Shown here one piece after another: positions 17,874 through 26,324 of a stretch of DNA of 64,000 bases; the first letter of the stretch is position 1, and every line of letters starts with the position of its first letter. The position numbers were made by a program, and so were the translations under genes. The stretch lies in the NCBI RefSeq assembly GCF_001897285.1, contig NZ_MKSM01000111.1, positions 278-64,277 of the forward strand. Direction: 5' to 3'. The stretch comes from Nitrobacter sp. 62-23 (GTDB lineage Bacteria; Pseudomonadota; Alphaproteobacteria; Rhizobiales; Xanthobacteraceae). The notes beneath the pieces are model-generated. The model did no database searches, was not told where the DNA came from, and worked only from the letters and a program-made list of their open reading frames with translations.

Positions 17874-19531
17874 CCTTGTGTGCTTTTTACAAACCCCGCT
17901 CGATTCTGCCCGAAAATTTTTACCTGACGGCGGTGCTCCCACCCCATCGACTCCATCGTGGTGCGCAATCGCTGCGCCTGCCCCGTTGACCTCTGAGCTT
18001 TGGGTATATCGAGAGCATTCATCAAATCATCCGCATGAACCCGATCGGGCGGCGGCGGTTCGTCGTCGTCTTCATCCTCTGATAGGTCGAAGTTGCTATT
18101 GTAACGTACGTGGTCGCGCTCTCGCTGCTCAAGAAAATCAGCGATGGTATCTTCCCATGGGTTATCCGCCGTCTCATTCTTTTGAAGCTCAGCGGCTACC
18201 GACCACAACGATTCCGGCAACGTAAGAGGCTCGCGGCGCTCTTCTAGCACTGACGCCTCTGCCCACAATTGGTCCCGATCGCGCGCCAGCTTTGACACGT
18301 CGATAGCTGTGCGCAGTTCGAGAGGCCAGAAGCGACGGCCGCCGGTCGCGTCCTTAAGATATCCGGACTCGTTGACCGTGGCGGCACACACGCTGCGACG
18401 CGGGACTTCACTCAGCATTCGGTCGTACGGGTCGCGCTGACGGTCCACCGCCCGACTCAGGAAGGCTTTCAAGGTATCAGCGTCGGCGCGGGTCAATGAT
18501 CCGATCTCCGCGAACTCTTGGAGCCAAATACCCCGGAGCTTCATCGCGGCGTCCTTGTCGCGAAGGTTGCCCAAATCAGCGTCCGAAAACCACTCATCCC
18601 CAAACAGGACGCGCAATGCCGTCGATTTGTAATAGCCTTGCGGTCCCTTCAGGACGGGCATCGTATCGAACTTGCAGCCCGGCCGCCGTTGGCGACGCAC
18701 GGCCCCAACCATGAAGCAGCGGGAGACCGCGCGCGTGTATTCGGAATCATCGCATTCGAAATAATTGGAGAACAACCCATCGACGCGCGCCACGCCATCC
18801 CACTTCAGCCCGTCAAGGTACTCGATAATGGGATTAAACTTGTTCTGGTAGGCGAGCGTCTTTATCACCTCACCTAGGTGGTGGATATCGGGCGTGTATG
18901 CTGCGGCCTTGTATTGCTCATGCATGTACTTCCGTGTGAGCCGCATTACTTTGTCGTCAAGCACGCGGCCGAAATCGTCCGGCCAAGGCAGAGACTCAGT
19001 GCGGAACTCATAGTTCTGTTTCAACTCGTTCCATGCAGGCTTGAGGTCCGCCTTCAACACCGCGTATTCCGCGTTAGCATATGTGTCGGGCGCAACGTTC
19101 GTCTTCCGGTTCATCTTGAATCCGCGCGCAATGATAAGCTCGGTGGATTCATCGCTGCCTTCCATCCAGTCGTCGGATTCGTCATCGTCCGGCAGTGGTT
19201 CGGGCAACGGCGCGCGCGAGTTGCGGCCGGGAACGTTACCTTTATCAGATTTGGAGGCGTAAGCGCGATAGACGATATCGATGACGGCAGTGCGCGAGAC
19301 CTTTGGTGAGCCGTACTCGCAAATAATATTAGCGGCCGACTCTGGCGTTACGCCCCAATCGAAGAAGTCTTGGGCTGTGTTCCATAGCAGCCGCAACCCT
19401 TCTTCGGTCTTCCGATATAGCGACGCGTTCTTGATGCAGCGTTGCTTTGCGTCCTCAAGATCGATTTGATTATCCCATCCTCGGCGCGGTGCTGGTATAT
19501 TTGTTGGTTGAGCAATACTATTATCAGTCAT
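17870..19531 (-). CDS. VapE/VirE-like P-loop replication ATPase
   Basis: A 553-residue protein of the virulence-associated E family found in prophages and pathogenicity islands. The ATPase part has Walker A VLKGPQGYYKST (about residue 297), Walker B-like GIWLQEFAEI, and the arginine/sensor region ATVNESGYLKDATGGRRFW. The N-terminal 240 residues lack a recognisable primase active site; an acidic linker (EPLPDDDESDDW) lies near residue 120, and a second acidic/proline patch (EDEDDDEPPPP) precedes a C-terminal winged-helix-like part. Start chosen at ATG 19531; GTG at 19558 is possible. It probably drives replication of the element from the adjacent iterons. Confidence 0.88.
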   Translation of the reverse strand: MTDNSIAQPTNIPAPRRGWDNQIDLEDAKQRCIKNASLYRKTEEGLRLLWNTAQDFFDWGVTPESAANIICEYGSPKVSRTAVIDIVYRAYASKSDKGNVPGRNSRAPLPEPLPDDDESDDWMEGSDESTELIIARGFKMNRKTNVAPDTYANAEYAVLKADLKPAWNELKQNYEFRTESLPWPDDFGRVLDDKVMRLTRKYMHEQYKAAAYTPDIHHLGEVIKTLAYQNKFNPIIEYLDGLKWDGVARVDGLFSNYFECDDSEYTRAVSRCFMVGAVRRQRRPGCKFDTMPVLKGPQGYYKSTALRVLFGDEWFSDADLGNLRDKDAAMKLRGIWLQEFAEIGSLTRADADTLKAFLSRAVDRQRDPYDRMLSEVPRRSVCAATVNESGYLKDATGGRRFWPLELRTAIDVSKLARDRDQLWAEASVLEERREPLTLPESLWSVAAELQKNETADNPWEDTIADFLEQRERDHVRYNSNFDLSEDEDDDEPPPPDRVHADDLMNALDIPKAQRSTGQAQRLRTTMESMGWEHRRQVKIFGQNRAGFVKSTQG

Positions 19532-19585
19532 AATTCCGTTCCGGACGGTTTGCCTCACTGTCCTTTTCTTCGACTGTCTCCTTGA

Positions 19586-19617
19586 ACCCGCCGGGCTTCA
19601 CTGCTCGGCGGGTTTTT
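19586..19617 (+). terminator. Hairpin with T-tract facing the plus strand
   Basis: AACCCGCCG and CGGCGGGTT form a stem around GGCTTCACTGCT, followed on the plus strand by TTTCTTTTG. All nearby genes are on the minus strand, so it would stop antisense transcription or act only as a spacer hairpin between the 197-residue gene and vapE. Confidence 0.45.
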
Positions 19618-19628
19618 CTTTTGTCGCG

Positions 19629-20222
19629 TCATCCGAAGTCATCAACCGGCGCTTGTTCATATTCGATGCTGTACATAATGTAGCCGTCGTCGCGTTGCCA
19701 TATGGTTGCATTAAGAATTGAATCCGGCGGCGTCGGCGGGATGCGCTTACGCTCATCAGCGTCGCTGCATTCGCGGATCACGTTGCGTAGAGCGTTGCGC
19801 AACGTGCCGCGATCTTCGTGAATCGGCGTGGGCGCGCGTGGCGGTTGCTCTCTCAACTTTGGGAAATCACCGCCCATAGTCCAACGGCGGATATCGTCGC
19901 GATGAAGCCAGAGTGTTTGCCCTGTCCGCAATACTCGAAAACCGAGACCAAATGGTGTGCGACATTGACTGACAAGTTCGTCGTCATCCCACTCTTGGGC
20001 GGTAAACGGGTCGTCCGATTCGCCCATTGTGCGACCGAAGTATTCGATGGCGTTGGGCGGAAACTTGATGATTTTCGCGCCATGATCGAAAGAGGCGCAC
20101 ACAGGGCCACCTTGCCCCTTGCGCTTCGGTCGGAAAAGGCAAAAGTCCATGGACGCTGCACGTTTAGTCATGCGCGAGAGCATAGACGGCACGGTGTGCG
20201 TTGGTGTCATCTTTATGGGCAC
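19629..20222 (-). CDS. Unknown element protein, upstream of VapE
   Basis: A 197-residue protein with no recognised family. GTG at 20222 is chosen since AAGGAG lies 7 nt upstream and it begins 14 bp after the stop of the preceding gene; the open frame extends back to 20381 within that gene. Notable stretches are the basic MDFCLFRPKRKGQGG, an Asp/Glu cluster AQEWDDDELVSQC and the strand-rich DSILNATIWQRDDGYIMYSIE at the end. Position before the replication ATPase suggests a replication-module role, unproven. Confidence 0.6.
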   Translation of the reverse strand: MPIKMTPTHTVPSMLSRMTKRAASMDFCLFRPKRKGQGGPVCASFDHGAKIIKFPPNAIEYFGRTMGESDDPFTAQEWDDDELVSQCRTPFGLGFRVLRTGQTLWLHRDDIRRWTMGGDFPKLREQPPRAPTPIHEDRGTLRNALRNVIRECSDADERKRIPPTPPDSILNATIWQRDDGYIMYSIEYEQAPVDDFG

Positions 20223-20235
20223 GTTTCGTCTCCTT

Positions 20236-20616
20236 CTAAATTTGCTCCAAGCCGGGAAACTCCCATCCGTCTTCCTCATCAAGCCACGCGCGAAAAGCCG
20301 AGCGACGTATTTTGTACTTATCTCCGGATGAGAGGTTGAAGTAGATGGCGTCCACCATGATTTTAACGGAAACATCATCACTCAAAGGCATGGGCAAGGC
20401 TTCGGCCCAATCTACAGCCATCGGGTCGCCCTCTTTCAATGTGCTAAACGCGTATCTGTAGAGAAAACCTCTAGCGAGCGTGATTCGAATCTTGCCGTAA
20501 TTCAGAACTACACAAAAATCGGCATCTTCAGCCCGAAACGTGTATACGTCGAGATTGCGTGCCTTTAGCAAACAACCTTCGACCGTCAGAATCTTGTCTC
20601 CGTTGTCTTTACTCAT
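20236..20616 (-). CDS. Unknown element protein
   Basis: A 126-residue protein (MSKDNGDKILTVEGCLLKAR ... WEFPGLEQI) with alternating beta-type segments (DADFCVVLNYGKIRITLARG) and a possible C-terminal helix. Start at 20616 overlaps the stop of the upstream small gene by ATGA, which supports it over the longer open frame. No family recognised. Confidence 0.6.
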   Translation of the reverse strand: MSKDNGDKILTVEGCLLKARNLDVYTFRAEDADFCVVLNYGKIRITLARGFLYRYAFSTLKEGDPMAVDWAEALPMPLSDDVSVKIMVDAIYFNLSSGDKYKIRRSAFRAWLDEEDGWEFPGLEQI

Positions 20617-20717
20617 CTGACTCGCCTCGAAAATATCAATTGCCAACTGCCGTCCGGTCGCCGCCAGTACGTTCGGACAACGCCGTAACGATCCTCAACT
20701 CGTTTGAATCGTTTCAC
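20613..20717 (-). CDS. Very small basic protein, coupled (GTG start)
   Basis: A 34-residue, Arg-rich protein beginning MKRFKRVEDRYGVVRTYWRR. GTG at 20717 overlaps the TGA of the upstream gene, and its own stop overlaps the next ATG, so it lies in a chain of overlapping genes, which is the main evidence that it is real. The RTYWRRPDG stretch resembles the first strands of some integrase DNA-binding domains; function unknown. Confidence 0.5.
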   Translation of the reverse strand: MKRFKRVEDRYGVVRTYWRRPDGSWQLIFSRRVR

Positions 20718-20932
20718 TTGCCACGGCGGCGCTTCGCTCGCGTTGTGCGGCCGTCCACGCGCGTCCGATAGAAATGCTGAACCGCGCGAGAGTCCCACAC
20801 AAGGCGGCCGAGAAATTTGCCTAGCGGTTTCGGGAATGTCTTCCAGTGAATGTGCGCGTAAACCGTGGGCAGCGCGACGCCGCCGATAGCAGCGATGTTC
20901 TCTGCAATGATTCCGTTTTTGGGAAATTTCAT
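20714..20932 (-). CDS. AlpA/excisionase-like helix-turn-helix protein
   Basis: A 72-residue protein with a MerR/AlpA-like helix-turn-helix: ENIAAIGGVALPTVYAHIHW, then the wing-like FPKPLGKFLGRLVWDSRAV, and a highly basic end (RTTRAKRRRGK). ATG at 20932 follows GGAG. Such proteins regulate satellite and prophage operons or act in excision. It is one of three similar small DNA-binding candidates in a row. Confidence 0.68.
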   Translation of the reverse strand: MKFPKNGIIAENIAAIGGVALPTVYAHIHWKTFPKPLGKFLGRLVWDSRAVQHFYRTRVDGRTTRAKRRRGK

Positions 20933-20952
20933 TTTTGACTCCAACGTTTCAA

Positions 20953-21249
20953 TCAATACTCCCAGTATCGGTTTGTTATTTTCGTTTCTAAACCAACGAA
21001 ACGATCAAGCTCCGCACGCAGCCAGCGCGGCTCCATGCCGATCATTATTGGTTTGGGGAATTTCGGATCGCGGCGCACGGCGCGGATGGAGCGCAGGCCC
21101 AAATGCGCGGCGGCCTCATGGGCGTCGGCCGTCTGGCACATGACAGCGTGGAACAAAGCCGCGCGACTGGCGGAATCGACATATGCGGAATCGGCGGTCA
21201 CGTCGATCGTGCCACCGATTCCGTGATCTATGTTGAAGAGCAACCGCAC
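20953..21249 (-). CDS. Small DNA-binding-like protein
   Basis: A 98-residue protein. The second half has an AlpA-like pattern: HEAAAHLGLRSIRAVRRDPKFPKPIMIG followed by RWLRAELDRFV, i.e. helix-turn-helix plus a Pro-rich wing. The first half (LLFNIDHGIGGTIDVTADSAYV) is strand-like and unrecognised. It lies between two other HTH genes on the same strand. Confidence 0.6.
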   Translation of the reverse strand: MRLLFNIDHGIGGTIDVTADSAYVDSASRAALFHAVMCQTADAHEAAAHLGLRSIRAVRRDPKFPKPIMIGMEPRWLRAELDRFVGLETKITNRYWEY

Positions 21250-21252
21250 CGA

Positions 21253-21432
21253 TCAACCCTCGGGCGGCGGCCAATTACGCTCAAACCAGTGCGCTACCGC
21301 TTTTTTGTCCCAAATATTATCTCTGTAGATCGGTGCCGGGAAACTCTTACTGTTTACAATTTGGCGAGTCCTTTCGAGCGAAAGGTTCATCCGGAGACTG
21401 ATCTGGAAAAGGCTAATCGTACTATACGCCAT
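21253..21432 (-). CDS. Small AlpA-like helix-turn-helix protein
   Basis: A 59-residue protein (MAYSTISLFQISLRMNLSLE, RTRQIVNSKSFPAPIYR, VAHWFERNWPP) with the helix-turn-helix/FPxP wing pattern of AlpA/MerR-like phage regulators and a terminal Trp-rich helix. ATG at 21432 overlaps the end of the protease gene by 11 bp. It probably belongs to the regulatory set of the element. Confidence 0.62.
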   Translation of the reverse strand: MAYSTISLFQISLRMNLSLERTRQIVNSKSFPAPIYRDNIWDKKAVAHWFERNWPPPEG

Positions 21433-21958
21433 GGCCCCAAACCTTCGCCGCGATGTCATCGAACGAGCGCGGCTTGAAGTCCACCGCCATCTTGCGCAGG
21501 GCAAGCGGCGTGTTCAAGAATCTGGAGGTGTTGACGCGCGCCGCCATCTTGCGCGGTTCTTCAACCCGATCCGCGAAGCCCATATCGACCGCTTCTTGAG
21601 CGGAGAGCCACGTCTCGCGGGACATCATCGTAAGCACGTCGTCCATCGGTTGACCGGACCGCGCAACATATGTTTCCGCGATTGTGTCACGCATCTTCGC
21701 GAGCGCTTCACCGAAGGAAATCAATGTCTCGGAGTCGCCGTTGACCGCCCCCCACGGGTTATGAATCATGAGCATCGAATTCGAAGGCATCACAATCTCG
21801 TCGCCCGCCATCGCGATGACCGAAGCCATGGAAGCAGCAAGGCCATCAACCGTCACGATTTTCTTCGCCGGGTGCCGATCCAGCATATTGTATAGGGCGA
21901 AGCCTGAAGGGATATCGCCGCCAGCGGATGCGCGCATTGAAAACCACGACTTAGCCAT
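21422..21958 (-). CDS. ClpP-like phage head maturation protease, N-terminally short
   Basis: A serine protease of the ClpP/S14 fold used in phage head maturation. The nucleophile is the Ser in VDGLAASMASVIAMAGDEI, the catalytic His is in SMLMIHNPWG, and GFADRVEE carries the later conserved segment. The protein has 178 residues; the usual first strands before the INSPGGDV-type loop are missing and the loop itself reads RASAGGDIPSG. AAAGG and ATG at 21958 give a good start, so the short form may be real or a decayed gene. It lies downstream of the capsid gene, while most phages encode it upstream. Confidence 0.82.
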   Translation of the reverse strand: MAKSWFSMRASAGGDIPSGFALYNMLDRHPAKKIVTVDGLAASMASVIAMAGDEIVMPSNSMLMIHNPWGAVNGDSETLISFGEALAKMRDTIAETYVARSGQPMDDVLTMMSRETWLSAQEAVDMGFADRVEEPRKMAARVNTSRFLNTPLALRKMAVDFKPRSFDDIAAKVWGHGV

Positions 21959-21986
21959 GATGAAAAACCTTTCATGGAGAGAATGG

Positions 21987-22018
21987 GCCGGTCCCGCTTG
22001 GGGCTGAACGGGACCGGC
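21987..22018. terminator. Perfect 10-bp hairpin between capsid and protease genes
   Basis: GCCGGTCCCG (21987-21996) pairs with CGGGACCGGC (22009-22018). No T-tract follows on the minus strand, so it is more likely an RNA-processing or partial termination structure that sets the capsid to protease ratio. Confidence 0.5.
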
Positions 22019-22117
22019 GGCACCGCCGATGACTTCGGTTAGGAGAATCGGCGGCGCAGCACGCGGCGGGCAGAAAGGTCTTTTCGGAAACCCGCCCCAC
22101 CGCCGCGCGATCTCGGG

Positions 22118-23185
22118 TTAGGCTGACGGCGCTTCCGCGATCACGCCACGACAAAGCGTCTGCGGACGCAAGCACAGCGGCAGCGGTGCTGATTCCACAA
22201 GAATGCTGACGCTTCTGCCGTGGTTGTTGTCATCCTGAACGCTCGCATAACGCGGAAGACCAATCGTGTTGGCTTGCGGTATGAAATCAGCGGGCGCGTA
22301 GTATTCCACATAGAGACCCGGAACCCCGCTTAGGAAGAAACGGCATTCGTCCGGTGCGATGATGACGGTCGAATTGTCGTCGGTCCCTTGGTAATTCTCC
22401 CAAAAGACGCCCCCGTACTCAAAAATATCAAACGTATAATTTCCGCCGAGCGCGGCTTGCGCTGCCCCGTAACCGTCATACGTGCTGCGGACGGATGGGT
22501 GCTCCAGCAACTTGTCGAAAAAGTTGTCACCGCAGAAGGCCCAAATCTTTGCGTTCGCCGGGATGTTGGTTTTCGCCTGACGCTTCATATAGCGCTTGAC
22601 GGCTTGGCACTGAATCCGGATTGCATTGCCCACGCCGACAGCGCCGTAATTATCGAGCGAGAACTCGAATTCTTCGGCCGCTGCGATGCCATCCGAATTC
22701 AGGAATCCGAACTCTGAAAACAAGTCGCAAAGAGTCGAACCGTCCGCATCCTTAATGACGCCGCGAAGTGCACCAAGCCTGTGATGCTCCAACGTCAGGT
22801 CAAGACGGAGGTTCATCTTCTCCATCTGCTTGTTGATGACGCTATCCGCGCTTTCCAACTCATTCGAACCGAACGCTCGAACATTCTGAATTGAGTCGGC
22901 AAAGATAGAATCTGTCAGTTGGATGAAGGGAATATCCAGCTTCAGCATTGATCGCTTGTCTTTGGTTTCCACCGGTGCGGGTGCACCGCGAAGCGAAGTC
23001 GGAATGAGCTTCAGGCCCTCCGGCAGCGACTCGATTGTAACTGAAGTTGTCGCGACGCCTTCGCCCACACCTTCAAAGGCGAGCGTTCCCGCACGGCCTG
23101 GAACCCAGTCCAATTCATTGATCGCCGCAGTTGTCTGAACGACATCGAAAACGTCAGATGAGAATGCATCAACCATGTTAGCCAT
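22118..23185 (-). CDS. Phage major capsid protein, lambda gpE-like family
   Basis: A 355-residue protein matching the major capsid protein E family: start VDAFSSDVFDVVQTTAAIN, the phrase FIQLTDSIFADSIQNVRAFG, LDLTLEHHRLGALRGVIKDADG, FCGDNFFDKLLEHPSVRSTY, a C-terminal ECRFFLSGVPGLYVEYYAPAD and ALPRYASVQ-like GLPRYASVQ. It should form the HK97-fold shell of the particle. Length is typical and the gene looks intact. It follows a coiled-coil gene that could act as scaffold and precedes the protease. Confidence 0.92.
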   Translation of the reverse strand: MANMVDAFSSDVFDVVQTTAAINELDWVPGRAGTLAFEGVGEGVATTSVTIESLPEGLKLIPTSLRGAPAPVETKDKRSMLKLDIPFIQLTDSIFADSIQNVRAFGSNELESADSVINKQMEKMNLRLDLTLEHHRLGALRGVIKDADGSTLCDLFSEFGFLNSDGIAAAEEFEFSLDNYGAVGVGNAIRIQCQAVKRYMKRQAKTNIPANAKIWAFCGDNFFDKLLEHPSVRSTYDGYGAAQAALGGNYTFDIFEYGGVFWENYQGTDDNSTVIIAPDECRFFLSGVPGLYVEYYAPADFIPQANTIGLPRYASVQDDNNHGRSVSILVESAPLPLCLRPQTLCRGVIAEAPSA

Positions 23186-23221
23186 AAGAAAGACTCCAAA
23201 ATTTTTGGGTTGTGAAAATGT

Positions 23222-24154
23222 CTAAGCGGTCCGCATCGAGAGAACCGCAAGAACAGAAATATCGGGACGATGAAATGCAGTGCCGCCATCGGCTATGACG
23301 GCTTCAACGGCTGCTGCTTCGATGCGCTCGGCCTCGTCGATGTCAGCGGCAAGCGCTGCAATACGCTTGGCGCGTTGACCAATGGAGAGCGTTCCGGCTA
23401 CATCGGCATAGCTGTCAATGAGCCCATCCAGCTTTTCAATAAGCTCTTTTTTGAACATGAAAGCGAGCAACGCCGCCGCATCTATTTGCAGGTTGTAGTT
23501 CGCGCCCACTTTCGCCGGGTTTTGGATTTTAGGCCAGTCAATGCCGCCGCCCGCGAACATCTGCTGGACCATCGGCACGCCCCGCGCCGCAAGGCGATTA
23601 ATCTGGCGTCGCGCGACTTCCTTCACGTCAATAGCATGAAGCGGCTCGTTTTCCGCTGATCGCTTCGCGGCCTTCGCTAGACGGACATTTTCGCGGAATC
23701 TCGGCAACGCGTCAGCGATATCCCGCTCTCCATCGATCAAGATGACTTTCGGCCGTGCGCACTCCTCCAGAATCGAAGACGCTAGGCGGTCCAATTCTGA
23801 AAGGATGCGAGATGCGGTCAGACATGCAGGCGGCACTTCGGCTTCCATCTTCGCGATTTGCGAGTCGAAGCGATCGATTTCAGCATTACACCCGTCAACC
23901 ATCCGCCGAAACTCTTTATCGGCGTCGCGCTCGGGCGCACTGTTGTTCAGCTTCTGCTTGTGGCTGCCTTTCCGCTTAAACACAGCGTTGGCGAGGAGAC
24001 GGTCACGGAGGCGAACTACGTGCATCCGATCTTGTCGAAGCTCTTGGCTTTCTTTGAGTCGGGAGCGGCTTCGCACAAGCCGTTCCGCATCTTGAATCTG
24101 ATGGCGAGTAATGATCGCCTGCGCTTCGGCGGGTAGCGATGTAATATCGAACAT
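23222..24154 (-). CDS. Helical protein before the capsid gene (possible scaffold)
   Basis: A 310-residue, strongly helical protein with charged coiled-coil stretches (LVRSRSRLKESQELRQDRMHV; FRRMVDGCNAEIDRFDSQIAKM; AALAADIDEAERIEAAAVEAV). No family recognised. The place immediately before the capsid gene and the coiled coils suggest a scaffolding or head-assembly role, but this is inferred from position only. Confidence 0.65.
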   Translation of the reverse strand: MFDITSLPAEAQAIITRHQIQDAERLVRSRSRLKESQELRQDRMHVVRLRDRLLANAVFKRKGSHKQKLNNSAPERDADKEFRRMVDGCNAEIDRFDSQIAKMEAEVPPACLTASRILSELDRLASSILEECARPKVILIDGERDIADALPRFRENVRLAKAAKRSAENEPLHAIDVKEVARRQINRLAARGVPMVQQMFAGGGIDWPKIQNPAKVGANYNLQIDAAALLAFMFKKELIEKLDGLIDSYADVAGTLSIGQRAKRIAALAADIDEAERIEAAAVEAVIADGGTAFHRPDISVLAVLSMRTA

Positions 24155-24229
24155 GCTAAAATCTTCGCTCTGTAAAAATGATGCTGCGAAGATAACGGCC
24201 GCACGCGCGAGAAGTCACGTGACCAATTC

Positions 24230-24619
24230 TTACGGTAAGAATTTCGTTCGATGATACCCGCGTCGCTGATGATGCCCCATTTCTTCAAGGGCTATCGTCA
24301 CGCCTTGACGATTGCGCTTTTCAAGGTAGCTGGCGACGATGTGTGGACTCACGCCAGCGGCGGCACATGCGGCGGATAGCGTCGCCGTGGAATAGGACAT
24401 GCCTGCGGGCGTCGCTTTCTCGATATCGCGAACGGCGCGAGCGATGCGTCTGTCATTGTCGGAAGGTCCGCGCTTCGGAATTCTGCGAAGAACAGCGCGA
24501 GTCTGCTCGTGGAATTCGAGAGGAACGGATTCGAGAATCAAGGCAAGGAGCAGCGATGCGTCGCCATTCTTTTCCGCCGCAAACGCCGTACGCCAATCAC
24601 TGTCGGTTGAATCGCCCAT
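24230..24619 (-). CDS. Unknown element protein
   Basis: A 129-residue protein. The N-terminal half is helical and acidic (MGDSTDSDWRTAFAAEKNG); the C-terminal part AACAAAGVSPHIVASYLEKRNRQG could be a helix-turn-helix, and it ends in His/Arg (GHHQRRGYHRTKF). No family recognised. It lies between the excisionase gene and the capsid module. Confidence 0.6.
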   Translation of the reverse strand: MGDSTDSDWRTAFAAEKNGDASLLLALILESVPLEFHEQTRAVLRRIPKRGPSDNDRRIARAVRDIEKATPAGMSYSTATLSAACAAAGVSPHIVASYLEKRNRQGVTIALEEMGHHQRRGYHRTKFLP

Positions 24620-24636
24620 TGTATGGTACGAAACAA

Positions 24637-24822
24637 TCAGTGAGAGGCGCGAGCAACGAACGCGGCCAGTTCACCGCCGCTGAACAGGGTGCGAGTGCCG
24701 ATGTGGAAAGGGATCAGCTTGCCTTGTTTGATAAGCGCGTAAATGGTGACTCGCGACACGCGCAAGTGGGCGGCAGCTTCAGGGACGGTAAACACACGGT
24801 CGGAGAATTCAATGTCGGACAT
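24637..24822 (-). CDS. Excisionase-like HTH_17 protein
   Basis: A 61-residue protein with the excisionase/MerR-type motif RVFTVPEAAAHLRVSRVTIYALIKQGKLIPFHIG, ending in a short strand and helix (LFSGGELAAFVARA). Such Xis proteins direct the adjacent integrase towards excision. It lies 45 bp downstream of the integrase gene, the usual place. Confidence 0.85.
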   Translation of the reverse strand: MSDIEFSDRVFTVPEAAAHLRVSRVTIYALIKQGKLIPFHIGTRTLFSGGELAAFVARASH

Positions 24823-24867
24823 AGCGGGCGCTCCAAATAAATGAACGCCCGCTAATGTTCACATGCG

Positions 24868-26097
24868 TCAGGCCGCCTCAACCAACGAAGCGAGGTTACC
24901 GGTCTCACCATTCAAGAATCTGCACCAAGCCTCCAAAAGCTTCCGGCGCTTGGCGAGCGCATCACCACGGCGATAGGCGGCTTCGGCCTTGTCACCCTTG
25001 ACGTGCGCCAAACAAAACTCGCGAGCTTCTTCCGAGAAGGAAGAGCAATCGCCGCACCAGTCCGAGAACGCGCTACGGAATCCATGAACCGTGATTCCGG
25101 GATGTATTCCGCGAAGCGCTTGCAGCATTGCCATGCCCGAAAGTGGTTTTCCTTTGCGAGCGCCGGGAAAGACGAAGTCGCACGGCCTCACTTTTGGCGG
25201 TCGCACCAAGTTCAGAATCTCAAGCGCCCGATCCGAGAGCGGTACACGATGTTCGCGAGCCGCCTTCATGCGAAAGGCAGGCAATGTCCAGAGCTTTTGT
25301 GCGAAGTCAATCTCTGCCCACGTCGCACCTATGGTTTCGCCAGTGCGAGCCACGTTCAAGATTGTAAATTCGAGCGCGAGCGTAGAGACGCTTTTCAGCT
25401 TCCGCAAATCGATCATGAACGCGGGCATCTTAGGATAGGCTAATGCGGCGTGGTGAGCCTTCGGCCCTTTCCGCTTGCCTAGAAGCTCCTTCAAGTGACC
25501 TTTCCATCGCGCCGGGTTATCGCCGGTACGCAAACCCTTGGCGCGCGCGGCGTCAAGGATTCGCTCTATACGCCCCTGCGTCCGCTTGCCGGTCTCTGGC
25601 GTCTTCTCCCATAGGGGCTCTAGCACCCGAAGCACGTCTTCAGTCGTGATAGTGTCCAGACGCAACGGCCGAAGCGACGCGGCGTGAGTCTCGATCGATA
25701 ATTTCCACTGGCCCTTGTGGGTTTCGGACTTAAAGCCGCCGGAAACGTTGGTGACGTAGGCGTCCGCGAACGGGCCGAACGTCTCAGTCGTGGCGGCAGC
25801 CCGCGCCGTGCGCTTTTCCGTGAGCGGGTCTAGGCCGTTCCAAAGCATCCGGCGCGCTTCTGCCGCCTTTGCCCGAGCGTCTGCAATGCTCACGCCGTGC
25901 TTATCTGGACCGGGCGCAGGCCCGAGTCCCATTTCCTTCTTTCGCTGAGTCTGGCGATCACGGTAGATGAAAACCCAATTCCGCATACGGCCGTCGATTG
26001 CGAGAAAGAGCCCGCCGCCATCAGCGTGGCGGGCCTTGCGTGTGAGGGTTAATATGCTTTTGGCGGAAAGCCGGTTGATGAGACGAGTCTGCGTCAT
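24868..26097 (-). CDS. Tyrosine recombinase (integrase) of the element
   Basis: A 409-residue P4-type integrase with an N-terminal DUF4102-like arm-binding domain (LTLTRKARHADGGGLFLAI; SIADARAKAAEARRML) and a C-terminal catalytic domain. The catalytic set is visible: Arg in NVARTGETIG, HGFRSAFSDW (HxxR), LAHVKG (His) and the nucleophile Tyr in AAYRRGD. ATG at 26097 matches the family N terminus (MTQTRLINRLSAKSI); the frame is open to 26202. It sits beside attR, as expected for tRNA-targeting integrases. Confidence 0.95.
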   Translation of the reverse strand: MTQTRLINRLSAKSILTLTRKARHADGGGLFLAIDGRMRNWVFIYRDRQTQRKKEMGLGPAPGPDKHGVSIADARAKAAEARRMLWNGLDPLTEKRTARAAATTETFGPFADAYVTNVSGGFKSETHKGQWKLSIETHAASLRPLRLDTITTEDVLRVLEPLWEKTPETGKRTQGRIERILDAARAKGLRTGDNPARWKGHLKELLGKRKGPKAHHAALAYPKMPAFMIDLRKLKSVSTLALEFTILNVARTGETIGATWAEIDFAQKLWTLPAFRMKAAREHRVPLSDRALEILNLVRPPKVRPCDFVFPGARKGKPLSGMAMLQALRGIHPGITVHGFRSAFSDWCGDCSSFSEEAREFCLAHVKGDKAEAAYRRGDALAKRRKLLEAWCRFLNGETGNLASLVEAA

Positions 26098-26324
26098 ATG
26101 GGGCTCCAAACAATCGGAGATTCGAACCCGGCCGAATCTGCTGTTGAACCCGCTGCGTCGGATTCGCCCTCTCGTAAACCCGACCATCTTTTGGCACAGC
26201 AAACGAATTTAGGCGAACTGTCGTGAACAACGTTGAACACTGCGATGCGAGGAAAGCCTTGCGGCGCAGTCGTTTCTTTACGTCAAACCACAACAGAAAA
26301 CAGCAGCGAAGAGGGCTGCCGTCG

